In this document: positions 1-8,820 of the stretch, one piece after another
How the letters are laid out: every line of letters begins with the position of its first letter
How positions within the stretch are numbered: position 1 is the stretch's first letter
Source: Pachypanchax playfairii
Lineage: Eukaryota; Chordata; Actinopteri; Cyprinodontiformes; Aplocheilidae
Length of the DNA: 64,000 bases
Assembly (NCBI GenBank): GCA_006937955.1
Contig: SSNP01000300.1
Span: forward strand, 62,001 to 126,000
Direction: 5' to 3'
Made by a program: the position numbers and the translations under genes
The notes under the pieces: generated by a model
Databases searched by the model: none
Seen by the model: the letters and a program-made list of their open reading frames with translations, nothing else
What the model was told of the DNA's origin: nothing

Positions 1-658
1 TTTAATTTAGTCTTAGTTTTAGTCCAGTTTCAATTAAGCTTATTAGTTTTTATTCACATTTAGTCCACCTTATCATGTTTTGATTTTGTCTAGTTTTTTT
101 TTTTAAGCTTGAAAGATAACTTTTTGTGCTTTCTTGGTGCGGTTGCATTCACATATGCAATCGAACAGCACCAGAGATCATTTCAATCAAACCAAGACCC
201 GCGTTTTTATGTGGACTAGAGTTCAGTTGTTTGGTCCTAATCAGAGTTCGATCGCCCGTTCACACCTCCCCAAATGAATCGGACTTTCTGTGCAGTTTGA
301 TTCAAGTGGACTAAACATGGCTGGTGTGAATGCACCCTAAACGGCTTCATCTAGGACAGGTGTAGTGTCAATAAAATTGTTAATGTTTTTCATACTAGAT
401 TTCATGGATTTTAAATTTATGTTTTGATTTTTAACAGCCTTAAATATCTTTTATAAAATCTAATTTTAAGGTGTATGGTTATAAAAAAGCATTTATGAAT
501 ATAGCTACATAAATTGATTTGGATTAAGAGCTATTTTCAGTCTAATGATGTGTTATTATTAAAATGGGTCAAAACTATGTTATAGTGCCACACAAAACAC
601 AGTACACAGAACCATCTTCCCTTGATCTTATTACAGCTCATATTTTGGAAAAATAGGT
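1..658. other. No recognisable gene, AT-rich
   Basis: AT-rich intronic/intergenic DNA left of a piggyBac-like element, probably within MED27 intron 1. I see no exon or repeat structure. Confidence 0.5.
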
Positions 659-1203
659 TTAAAGCTGTAGTGCGTAACTTTTACATGTCCGTGAATGTCA
701 GTTTCAGCCAAGCCACTATCAGAGGAGATGACACAATGCAGATTAAGCTGATCGGCTCCTCAAACATCTCACGGTATTTTTCAATATATATAATTTTTAC
801 TTTGCGTGTTGACCAGCGACATTCCTGCGCTGGCGCACAGGAAATTACGTCTTTTACGTCACAACAAGAAGGGAGGGGGAGGACGAGCGGAGAGTCTCGA
901 AGCAGGAGGCAGAGTGCAGGCAGAACGGGAAAGCGACATGGCGGAGAAGCCAAAGAAACGGCCGAGACACACTTATCGGGAAGTTCTTCCGAAGAGTCCA
1001 TCTTTTTTCAACAGCTGTCCTTATTCAAACAGAATAAAAATGTTGTGGAATCGCGAATCACAGCGGCAGAGGGATAGCGGTTGGGGGAAGGGGGGGGGGA
1101 GAGGAGACAGGTGGGCGTACGTCATATGGAAGCGCCAGCTTCATTGTTGTAATAACGCAAAATTCCGCTAGGGGGCGACAGAAGTTACGTACTATAGCTT
1201 TAA
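659..1203. mobile_element. piggyBac-like nonautonomous element flanked by TTAA
   Basis: Inner ends AGCTGTAGTGCGTAACTT (663 on) and its near-perfect inverse ending at 1199 form terminal inverted repeats, each next to TTAA (659-662 and 1200-1203), the piggyBac target. The interior is CpG-richer than its surroundings and contains an ATG-led open stretch near 938 (MAEKPKKRPRHTYREVLPKS) but no transposase. Confidence 0.7.
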
Positions 1204-1800
1204 ATTTAATTTTAGGGTCTTTTTCATCATGTAATAACTGCATTGTAGCATTAATCTCAGGTTTAGGTAGATGATGGTGGGAACTATTTTATTTAATCTA
1301 CTACTAAACTGAACTGGTAAATGTGTCGGCTGCATATTTACCTGTTTAGCAGTAGATTAAATTTCAGTTTATGTTTTGAGCAGGTTATTACAGGAGAATA
1401 AAAATATTTATTTCATAAGGGAAAAAAACAGAAAAAGCTGTGTGTGGATGAATGTGTAGCTTTTGTTTTAGGATTTTAAACTCTTACATCAATAATCATC
1501 CAACTGAACTCACTCTTGGCGTTTTGCAATAATTAGGTGGATGTGAATGGAATGAACGGAGTCTAGTGTCTGTGAATGTCTAGTGTCTGTGAATGTCTAG
1601 TGTCTGTGAATGTCTAGTGTCTGTGAATGTCTAGTGTCTGCCAGAAGTAAAATCCGCTGAAATGTGAATGGAGTATGCGCAGGTTGTAAAATGTGCTAAA
1701 GTATAAATTGAATCTGGTATAAATTTAGCAGACATGTGAAGGTAGTCTGGTATGTGCCGGATGTAAAATCAGCTGAAATATTAATGGAGGTTGATGAGGA
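1204..1800. other. MED27 intron 1 side, no gene
   Basis: Ordinary AT-rich DNA apart from the 17-bp tandem repeat at 1561-1640. The MED27 splice donor is at its right end. Confidence 0.5.
1561..1640. repeat. 17-bp tandem repeat, about 4.7 copies
   Basis: Unit GTCTAGTGTCTGTGAAT repeated without change. Confidence 0.95.
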
Positions 1801-1808
1801 ATACTCAC

Positions 1809-2011
1809 TTAAGGTCTCTGTTGACCGCCTGGAGACTGTCCTGGAACTCCGTAATAAACTGCTTCTCACGGCCCTCCAACGTTTCTCGGTTTTTCATGCC
1901 ATCCTTTAAGGATTCGAACACACGGCTCACACTGGAACGCAGCGCCTGGATTCCGCTGATAGCGTGAGAAAAAGCGTCTAAATTCACTCCAACAGTAACC
2001 ACGTCCGCCAT
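1809..2011 (-). CDS. med27: MED27 first coding exon (partial gene)
   Basis: Encodes the N-terminus of Mediator complex subunit 27, a nuclear component of the Mediator tail/core that bridges transcription factors to RNA polymerase II. The translation begins MADVVTVGVNLDAFSHAISG and continues through ALRSSVSRVFESLKDGMKN and TLEGREKQFI, which matches vertebrate MED27 almost residue for residue. The exon runs from the ATG (plus-strand CAT at 2009-2011) to a consensus GTGAGT donor, so the last exon base is 1809 and the final codon is split after two bases. The remaining exons must lie left of the window. The gene is divergent from ntng2. A CRE-like palindrome and a YY1-like motif sit at the start (separate entries). 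Identity is recognised from sequence and supported by the MED27-NTNG2 adjacency known in human 9q34. Confidence 0.93.
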
Positions 2012-2014
2012 CTT
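2005..2014 (-). promoter_or_regulatory. YY1-like motif overlapping the MED27 start codon
   Basis: The minus strand reads AAGATGGCGG here, which fits the YY1 core and contains the MED27 ATG. YY1 sites overlapping or just downstream of the start site are common in vertebrate housekeeping promoters. Role is inferred. Confidence 0.45.
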
Positions 2015-2030
2015 CTCTTCTGCGGTCTGA

Positions 2031-2038
2031 TGACGTCA
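2031..2038. promoter_or_regulatory. CRE palindrome TGACGTCA upstream of MED27
   Basis: A perfect 8-bp CREB/ATF consensus lies 19 bp upstream of the MED27 start codon. Its position fits a proximal promoter element; function is inferred from motif and location only. Confidence 0.5.
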
Positions 2039-2284
2039 CAATGTTCTTCTTCTTTTTAGATTTTAACGGCAGCCTGCATCCGTTTTTGTTGCATTACTGC
2101 CTCCTTCCAACTAATCTTGTCACTTTCATTTCTACTGCTTCAAATCCTCCTTATTATTCACATTTTTTCCAAAAATAAAATCTTCTTTCCTTCCTCAGAA
2201 CCTACACCAACCATAATATGTGCATGTGCTTATCCCTCCCTACCTTCATCATATCTGCCTTCATCTGCATCCTCTCCTCATCAG

Positions 2285-2395
2285 AATCAGAATCGTGTTT
2301 ATTGGCCAAGTATGAGTGAACACATACAAGGAATTTGTTTCCGGCCGATGGTGTCTCTCAAGCACAACAGTACAAAAACACAACACTATATAACA
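2285..2395 (-). mobile_element. LINE 3' end fragment, minus strand
   Basis: Reads, on the minus strand, the widespread fish LINE tail (ATTCCTTGTATGTGTTCACT, then CTTGGCCAATAAACACGATT and a CTGATT-type end). Truncated; no coding sequence remains. Confidence 0.5.
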
Positions 2396-2490
2396 ACACA
2401 GTAAACGATATAACAACGCAGTAAACGATATAACAACGCAGTAAACGATATAACAACACAGTAAACGATATAACAACACAGTAAACTATA
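2396..2490. repeat. 20-bp tandem repeat, about 4.5 copies
   Basis: Unit ACGATATAACAACRCAGTAA with little variation, followed by a short ATA/AAT tract. Confidence 0.9.
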
Positions 2491-2664
2491 TAACAATAAT
2501 AATAATAATAATCTGATGTGATGAGGTAAACTGTTCCATAGTCTGGGTGCCAACATTGTTTATTCCCCTCATTCCTTCTTGACTTTAACTTTCTGACCCC
2601 TCCTGACTATTTTCCTCTTGTTTCTTCCTAACTGTATTCTTCTCATTTGCTCTTCTGCCTGTTA

Positions 2665-3187
2665 GGTAGGCTCCTCTCCTGTGGAAGCAGCTTCCACTTT
2701 CTATCCGTGAGGCAGACACCTTGTGTAGTTTTAAGAATAGACTTAAAACTTTCCTTTTTACACAATCCTATAGTCAGGGTTAGCTTGGGTTCTCCTGATC
2801 CATCCCTTTAGTTATGCTGCTATAGGTTTAGACTGCTGGAGGACATACTGTCCACATGTCTTCACTCTGTTGTCTCTCTTTACTCTCCATGTTTGTATTG
2901 GTTGTTACTGCTGTCATTAACTGTTTCTCTGTTTATCTTTCTATAGATATGACGATTGGCCCAAGTCGGCTAAGGCAGAAGGCCGCCCATCCTGAGCCGG
3001 GTTCTGGTTCTGGTTCTGTTAGAGGTTTCTTCCTGTTAAAAGGGAGTCGTTCCTTTCCACTGTCTCCAATCGTGCTGCTCAGGATGGAGGATTGTGCTGA
3101 ACTAATTAATTGATTGATTTTTCTGTGAAGTGCCTTGAAATGACTTTGTCATGAACTGGCACTTTATAAATAAATAAACTTGAAACT
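2665..3187 (+). mobile_element. 3' end of a CR1/L2-type LINE
   Basis: The left part translates to a typical LINE ORF2 C-terminus (LPLSIRQADTLCSFKNRLKT). The right part is the common fish LINE 3'UTR (TTAAAAGGGAGTCGTTCC) ending in AAATAAATAAACTTGAAACT. No open frame spans it, so it is a 5'-truncated copy. Confidence 0.7.
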
Positions 3188-4718
3188 CTTGGGATTTTGG
3201 TTTGTTTAGTTTTGATTTCTTGTTGTTGTTGTTTCCAGATTTATCTGTAATTTTGTGTTTTGTGGTTTCTTCATCCTCTGTGTTCCCGTCTTGTTCCGCT
3301 CTTTTGGTTTCAGTGTTTTGTTATATTTTCAGGTTCTGCTTTTATTTCTTAGTTTGTCTGTGTTTCCGGTTTGGCTTTTATTTTGGTATTTCTTTTTTGG
3401 TATTTCCTGTTTCTCTCCCCATGTGTCTGGTGTCTTGATTGTGCTCCTCAGTTCAGTGTTTTTCTGTCCAGGTGTTTCTTGTTTAGTTAGGCGTTCAGCT
3501 TCCGTTTCATTTCCAGGTGTTTCTTGTTTAGTTAGGTGTTCAGCTTCCGTTTCATGTCCAGGTGCTTCTTGTTTAGTTAGGCGTTCAGCTTCTGTTTCAT
3601 GTCCAGGTGCTTCTTGTTTAGTTAGGCGTTCAGCTTCCGTTTCATGTCCAGGTGTTTCTTGTTTAGTTAGGCGTTCAGCTTCCGTTTCATGTCCAGGTGT
3701 TTCTTGTTTAGTTAGGCGTTCAGCTTCCGTTTCATGTCCAGGCGTTTCTTGTTTAGCTAGGCGTTCAGCTTCCGTTTCATGTCCAGGCGTTTCTTGTTTA
3801 GTTAGGCGTTCAGCTTCCGTTTCATGTCCAGGTGTTTCTTGTTTAGTTAGGCGTTCAGCTTATGTTTCATGTCCAGGTGTTTCTTGTTTAGTTAGGCGTT
3901 CAGCTTCCGTTTCATGTCCAGGCGTTTCTTGTTTAGTTAGGCGTTCAGCTTCCGTTTCATGTCCAGGCGTTTCTTGTTTAGCTAGGAGTTCAGCTTCCGT
4001 TTCATGTCCAGGCGTTTCTTGTTTAGTTAGGCGTTCAGCTTCCGTTTCATGTCCAGGTGTTTCTTGTTTAGTTAGGTGTTCAGCTTCCGTTTCATGTCCA
4101 GGCGTTTCTTGTTTAGCTAGGTGTTCAGCTTCCGTTTCATGTCCAGGTGTTTCTTGTTTAGTAAGGCGTTCAGCTTCCGTTTCATGTCCAGGTGTTTCTT
4201 GTTTAGTAAGGCGTTCAGCTTCCGTTTCATGTCCAGGTGTTTCTTGTTTAGTTAGGCGTTCAGCTTCCGTTTCATGTCCAGGTGTTTCTTGTTTAGTTAG
4301 GCGTTCAGCTTCCGTTTCATGTCCAGGTGTTTCTTGTTTAGTTAGGCGTTCAGCTTCCGTTTCATGTCCAGGTGTTTCTTGTTTAGTTAGGTGTTCAGCT
4401 TCTGTTTCATGTCCAGGTGTTTTGAGTTTTTTCATCAGTTCAGTTTTATATTTAAGTCTCGTGTGTTTGTTAGTCCAGCGTTAGTTTGTTCTTGTTTCCC
4501 TCCGGTCACATTCTATGGATTATTTCAGTATTAGATTATCATCATCATCATTTCTGTTTCGTCTGGATCCATCATTCACCCTCATCCCTCTGTAAGTTTA
4601 GTTTTGCTGCCTCGCCTGTCGTTTTGATTTTCTTATTAAAAATTTAGTTACTTCTTATGTTGTTTTGAGTTGCTTCCTTCTGCACTTGGGTCCACCACTA
4701 CCACAAAACCTAACAGAA
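3188..4718 (+). mobile_element. LTR-like segment carrying the 45-bp array
   Basis: T-rich sequence with a TATA-like run (near 4445), AATTAAA-type A-rich region and a right end ACTTGGGTCCACCACTACCA...CTAACA. The end resembles that of 5857-6335, which reads ATTTGGGTCCAAGATTAAAA...ATAACA. Such ends are typical of fish Ty3/Gypsy-like LTRs. The left border is uncertain. Confidence 0.45.
3466..4420. repeat. 45-bp minisatellite, about 21 copies
   Basis: Unit begins GTCCAGGTGTTTCTTGTTTA and continues GTTAGGCGTTCAGCTTCCGT TTCAT. Copies differ by few point changes and never in length, so frames stay open on both strands; the apparent 409-codon and 191-codon ORFs are periodicity effects. Confidence 0.97.
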
Positions 4719-4731
4719 CAAACCAACCAGT

Positions 4732-5540
4732 ATGGACCCAGCAGAGGAGAAGCTAACCCTTTTTCAGTTCTTTGCCCAAGAAGCAGCTAAGAATACTCCT
4801 CTGAGCTTTGTTGAGGACCAGAGCTCGCCGTTTTGGGGAATGCGGCTAGCGCTGAGACCACAGGCATTGGGGAAACGGGCTAACCGACGTGGGCGCTGCA
4901 AAAGAGCTCCAGTCGGGTCCACGCCTCTCCCTTGTAGCTCGTCCAGCTTCCTTTGCCCATCTCCAGTGTCTCTCCAGCAGTCTTGTCCACCGCCAACCTC
5001 TGAGAGGGTCTCGACACCTCCTATCTCTGCAAGGGTCTCGATGTATCCAACCTCAGAGAGCGTCTTGACGCCTCCAATCTCCGCGAGGGTCTCGTTCCGA
5101 GGGTTCCAGTTCCAGTCGTCCCGAGGGTTCCAGACCATCCACACCACCCCGTTCCAGTGCCAGATCATCCAGCTCCAGATCATCAAGCGCCACGCCATCA
5201 TGTTCCAGTACCAGTTCCAGAACTCCAGTTCCAGTTCCAGTTCCAGTTCCAGTTCCAGTTCCGAGCCACCAGCATTCAGTTCCAGTTCATTCCAGCCTTC
5301 AGCGATTAGCAGCGGTCGTCATCCCGCCAGNAAGAGACAGTGGCGGCCGTCATCCAGAGCTTTGGCGCCTCATCGCCCCGCGGCTCCCAGGCTGCACTCC
5401 AGACGCCAGGCACCTCTTCTCGCGGCTCCTAGGTGCTCTACAGACTCTCAGCGCCTCTCCTTGCGGCTCCTGGCCACTCTAGAGGCTCTCGGCGCCTCTC
5501 CTCACAGCTCCTGGCCGCTCTAAAGGCTCTCGGTGCCTCT
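4732..5540 (+). pseudogene. Degraded gag-like start of an LTR element
   Basis: An ATG 14 bases past the LTR-like end opens MDPAEEKLTLFQFFAQEAAK, in the place and style of a Gypsy-like gag start. The rest is low complexity: Pro/Ser-rich text and a TTCCAG hexamer repeat giving a Ser run at 5217-5262. One base (5331) is undetermined (n). No protease, RT or integrase follows in frame, so I treat it as a dead fragment, not a host gene. Confidence 0.4.
5217..5264. repeat. Hexamer repeat (TTCCAG)n
   Basis: About eight copies of TTCCAG with minor changes. Confidence 0.9.
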
Positions 5541-5548
5541 CCTCACGG

Positions 5549-5856
5549 TTTTAGAGCTTGTCACAGTATTGAAACTGCCTTGATGAGAGTTTTTAACGAT
5601 TTGCTTTTAACTGTAGACTCCGGTTGGGCTGCTGTCCTGGCAATTTTAGACCTGACAGCAGCCTTTGACACTGTTGATCACAACATACTGTTATCCCGTC
5701 TGGAACATTGGGTTGGTTTGAAAGGTACTGTTTTAAAGTTTTTCCAGTCCTACCTGGCTAACAGGAGTTTATCTGTTCACCTTGGTGAGCTTTCATCTCC
5801 CAGAGCTCCTTTAACTTGTGGTGTACCTCAGGGGTCCATTCTTGGCCCCTTGTTCC
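5549..5856 (+). pseudogene. Non-LTR retrotransposon reverse transcriptase fragment
   Basis: Translates to RT motifs seen in fish CR1/L2-like LINEs: HSIETALMRVFNDLLL, LDLTAAFDTVDHNILLSRLE and CGVPQGSILGPL. Both ends are truncated; the right end abuts the TGTTAGG start of the next LTR-like block, so it was captured inside or between LTR pieces. Confidence 0.75.
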
Positions 5857-6335
5857 ATGTTAGGTTCTTGCTCTGCTTTTATTTGTGTGTCACCCTACCT
5901 CTGCTTTTATTTTGATACAGTTTGTTTTTCCTGTCCTTCCCTGTATTCCTGTACCTTGACTGCCTTGAGTTCCTCTCCTGCCCAGTGTTTTTCCATTCAG
6001 GTGTTTTCAGTTAATCATTAGTTGAGTTTGTATTTAAGTGGCATGTGTATGTTTGTTCCTTGTCGGTTCGTACTCGTTGTCCGTCTTAGTCTTAGCCTTT
6101 GCCTCAGTCATAGTCTTAGTCACTCATCACCTTGTTTGGATTATGTTTTTGCTTTACTCATTGGATTACTTTTGCTTCTCTTCAGTTCCTCATCCCTTCA
6201 CTCATCTCCATGTAAGTTTGTTTTGCTGTCCCGTCAGCATTTTGTGTTTCTATTAAACTTTTAGTTGTCCTTTAGCTTTTGTTGTCCTCCTCACTGCATT
6301 TGGGTCCAAGATTAAAACCTCCACAAAACATAACA
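5857..6335 (+). mobile_element. LTR-like block (TGTTAGG...CATAACA)
   Basis: Begins TGTTAGGTTC and ends AAAACATAACA, the TG...CA form of an LTR. Contains TTTAAGTGG (TATA-like region) and TATTAAAC signals and a TTTGGGTCC end shared with 3188-4718 and 34413-35337. No direct copy with identical sequence exists nearby, so pairing as two LTRs of one element is unproven. Confidence 0.45.
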
Positions 6336-6599
6336 TATCCTACCCAACAGGGTAGTAAGATTTATTTTTAAACAAGAACTCAAAACAGGATCAGCTTAAC
6401 ACTGCAGCATTGGCTCTATGTGTTCACTCTAAAACTGTCCGTGCAGCAACAACTGTGGAACACAAATCAGCATGTAAGCACTATTTCACTATTTTTTTAG
6501 TACAGTAAACACTTGCCTAATTAGGCAAATCGGTTAGAAAATTAGTTTAGCAATGATCACTACCTGTGGTATATCCATGTGGGCGTGGTTGAACAGTTT

Positions 6600-7220
6600 C
6601 CATAGTAGCACCTATTTAAAAACACTTAGAGTCCCTTCCATTAAAAACAGTTTTTCTGAGGTTTCTGTGGAATATTTTAGCTCCACAGGTGTTCTTACCT
6701 TCATAGTGGGTGAAAACAGGTCAACAACTTCTCTTTCAGTTTTAATCTCTCAAACTACGCAGGTGGTGATAAAACCCGAGTTCTAACGGCCTGTATCTGT
6801 TTCGTCACAACTACTTTTGTTTGTTAGTATTCATCAGCTCCTGCAGTTGAAACCACGCCTAGCATGCTGCTGGCTAAAAGCTGTTAGCATAACACCTTGC
6901 ATGCTGCTGGCTAAAAAGCTGCAGCATTAGACGTAGTAAACAGGAAGACACGATGTCTGACGTTACCATGTGCAGCGGGGCAGAAAAATGTATACCTTGC
7001 TCTCATAGGCTAGTTTGTTAGCCAATCAGAGTCCAGCAAATTCGAATAATGAATATAGATGAGCTGCTGCTCAAGGCCTGATGGAACGAGACGGAACCAC
7101 CCAAATTTTAATGCAGACAGATTGAAAGGTCTGTTAATCAGTGTTTCCTGATGTTTTTTAGAAATAAAATGTTTCATATTACTGGATAATACTTAACAAA
7201 TAACCACAAAGTCCTGAAAG
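6600..7220 (+). repeat. Dispersed repeat, inverted partner at 55995-56550
   Basis: The stretch including CACAGGTGTTCTTACCTTCA, GTTTCAACTGCAGG-type and TAGCATGCTGCTGGCTAAAA recurs as reverse complement at 55995-56550 with many small differences and an internal duplication around 6860-6920 here. No coding sequence; family not named. Confidence 0.8.
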
Positions 7221-7640
7221 GTGTATGAAATGAACTCATTAAAAGTGTAAAACTTATTAAAGTACATAACTTTGTGAGACTACATATAAGATTAGTTTTA
7301 ACCCTCCCAGTTAGCATGAGTTAGCGTTACCTACATGGTAGCAACTGTGACACCACATACAAACAATGTGACACATGTAGACAGAATATTTTCTAACCAT
7401 TGCAATATCAAATGTTCCTAAGACGATGTAAGGAATCAGAACCTGGTTGTAGATGTTACTTAAGCCTGAACATAAAGAGATTCAAGAAGTCAGAGGTTTT
7501 CCACACAGTTTTAACAATAACCAGTAAAATGTTTTGGCCTTTTGAACTTCTGTCAAAAATACATTTGAGACACATCTTTATCAATAACACTAATTAGTTA
7601 TTAGGTCAAAGAAAGGTAGAGAATGGAACAACAGCTGAGT
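7221..7640. other. No recognisable feature
   Basis: AT-rich intergenic DNA upstream of the possible ntng2 leader exon. Nothing supportable is seen. Confidence 0.4.
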
Positions 7641-7861
7641 TTCAGCCATCAGGCTTCTCGGAGCTGTGAGAGGAGTTGGAAGAGGAAGAGGAGGATTAAA
7701 AGGATTAAGAGACAAAGTGAGGAAGAAGAGCTGAGAAAGAGAAGGATTACACAGAGGAGTAAGATGAGAAGAAAAAGCAACAACTGAGATGAGCTGCCAT
7801 AACATGAGTTTTAAATTATATAATTGAGATTTGATGTGAAGACCTTCAGAGCCACAGACAG
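7641..7861 (+). other. Possible 5' noncoding exon of ntng2 (start uncertain)
   Basis: A strong donor, CAGACAG followed by GTGAGT, ends a purine-rich stretch at 7861, and a good acceptor (TTTGTTTCAG) ends at 8377, 188 bases before the netrin-G start codon. This suggests a leader intron of 7862-8377. The left edge of this exon is a guess; RNA evidence is needed. Confidence 0.35.
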
Positions 7862-8377
7862 GTGAGTTACAGACAGACAGCTACATTACTGAGAGGAAGT
7901 GGATCAAACAAACTGCAGCTGACTGTAGAGTTGAAATCTTTTTAGATATCTAGAGCATATTCAGCTGTCAGAAACATCAAGGAAGTGGTGAATATTTTTA
8001 TCCATTGTGTTTTTGTGGTGTTACACATTGTCAAGCTGGTCAGTAAGAGAGATCACTTAAACTTCTGTATACAGATGATGATCTAGTTTTAGAGAACCAG
8101 ATATCATCCTGAAGAGATGCTACAATACAACAAAGACAATCATTCATTCATTTCATATGTTGGAACACAAAACCAACAAGCAGAGCAGCAGATCTGATAA
8201 ACATGTCAGGGCATTTACACCTGGTTCCATCTGCATACATGCAACATAAGATTCAAGTGCTGAAGTGGATATTTTAGGATACTGTAATACAATTTAGTAT
8301 CTGCACTACTTTGGGAACATTTCAGTTGGAGCAATGTTTTTAATTGATTTCTGATAGTTCTTGTTATTTTGTTTCAG

Positions 8378-8565
8378 GACTGACATCAGCAGAACATCTC
8401 ACTGATATACAGCTGATGACTGGGAGTGTTGTCACTTTGTTGTCATGACAACTTCACAGTAAACACCTGGTTTCCCTGGTATCTGTTTGAAGTTGGAGTG
8501 GAAGAGTTAAACTTGTAGAGAAAATGAGGTCATCAATGAACTACCTGTCTGACTGACTACCCAAC
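8378..8565 (+). other. ntng2 5'UTR part of the first coding exon
   Basis: The stretch follows the acceptor ending at 8377. Short upstream ATGs occur (for example near 8524, closed within a few codons by TGA). An in-frame TGA at 8554-8556 lies just before the coding ATG at 8566, which supports that start because the next codons give a signal peptide. Confidence 0.45.
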
Positions 8566-8820
8566 ATGCCCTCCCCCATCTGGTACGCCAATCAGTTCCC
8601 TTGGGCTTTTGTTCTCTTCGTGATATTGGAGGGGTTGTGCTGGTCTCAGGTCAGCAGTCAGTTTGACAAATGTCGTTCTTTAGACAACTCAGATGAAGGG
8701 TCTGGCTGGCAATTCTATGCCTGTCAGCCCCCATCAACCAATATGAAGGAGTTAATGCAGATCAGAGTCGACCCTCCTGGGATCACCTGTGGAAACCCAC
8801 CTGAAAGGTTCTGCACACTG
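8566..8820 (+). CDS. ntng2: ntng2 exon 1: signal peptide and start of laminin N-terminal domain
   Basis: 85 codons ending in phase 0 at a GTGAGT donor. A hydrophobic core (FPWAFVLFVILEGLCW) gives the signal peptide, followed by the netrin-G-type FDKC, GWQFYACQPPS, VDPPGITCGNPPERFC signatures with the expected cysteines. Confidence 0.9.

Noticed and set aside
622..1243. Three ORFs around 0.6-1.2 kb as small genes
   Set aside because: They lie inside a TTAA-flanked inverted-repeat element and have no splice or homology support; the captured core is reported as a finding instead.
3255..4484. 409-codon plus-strand ORF and 191-codon minus-strand ORF
   Set aside because: Both are open only because the 45-bp unit is a multiple of three and stop-free; the region is LTR-like.
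4732..5523. 263-codon Ser/Pro-rich ORF as a host gene
   Set aside because: It starts next to an LTR-like end, contains a hexamer repeat and an undetermined base, and has no recognisable host homology.
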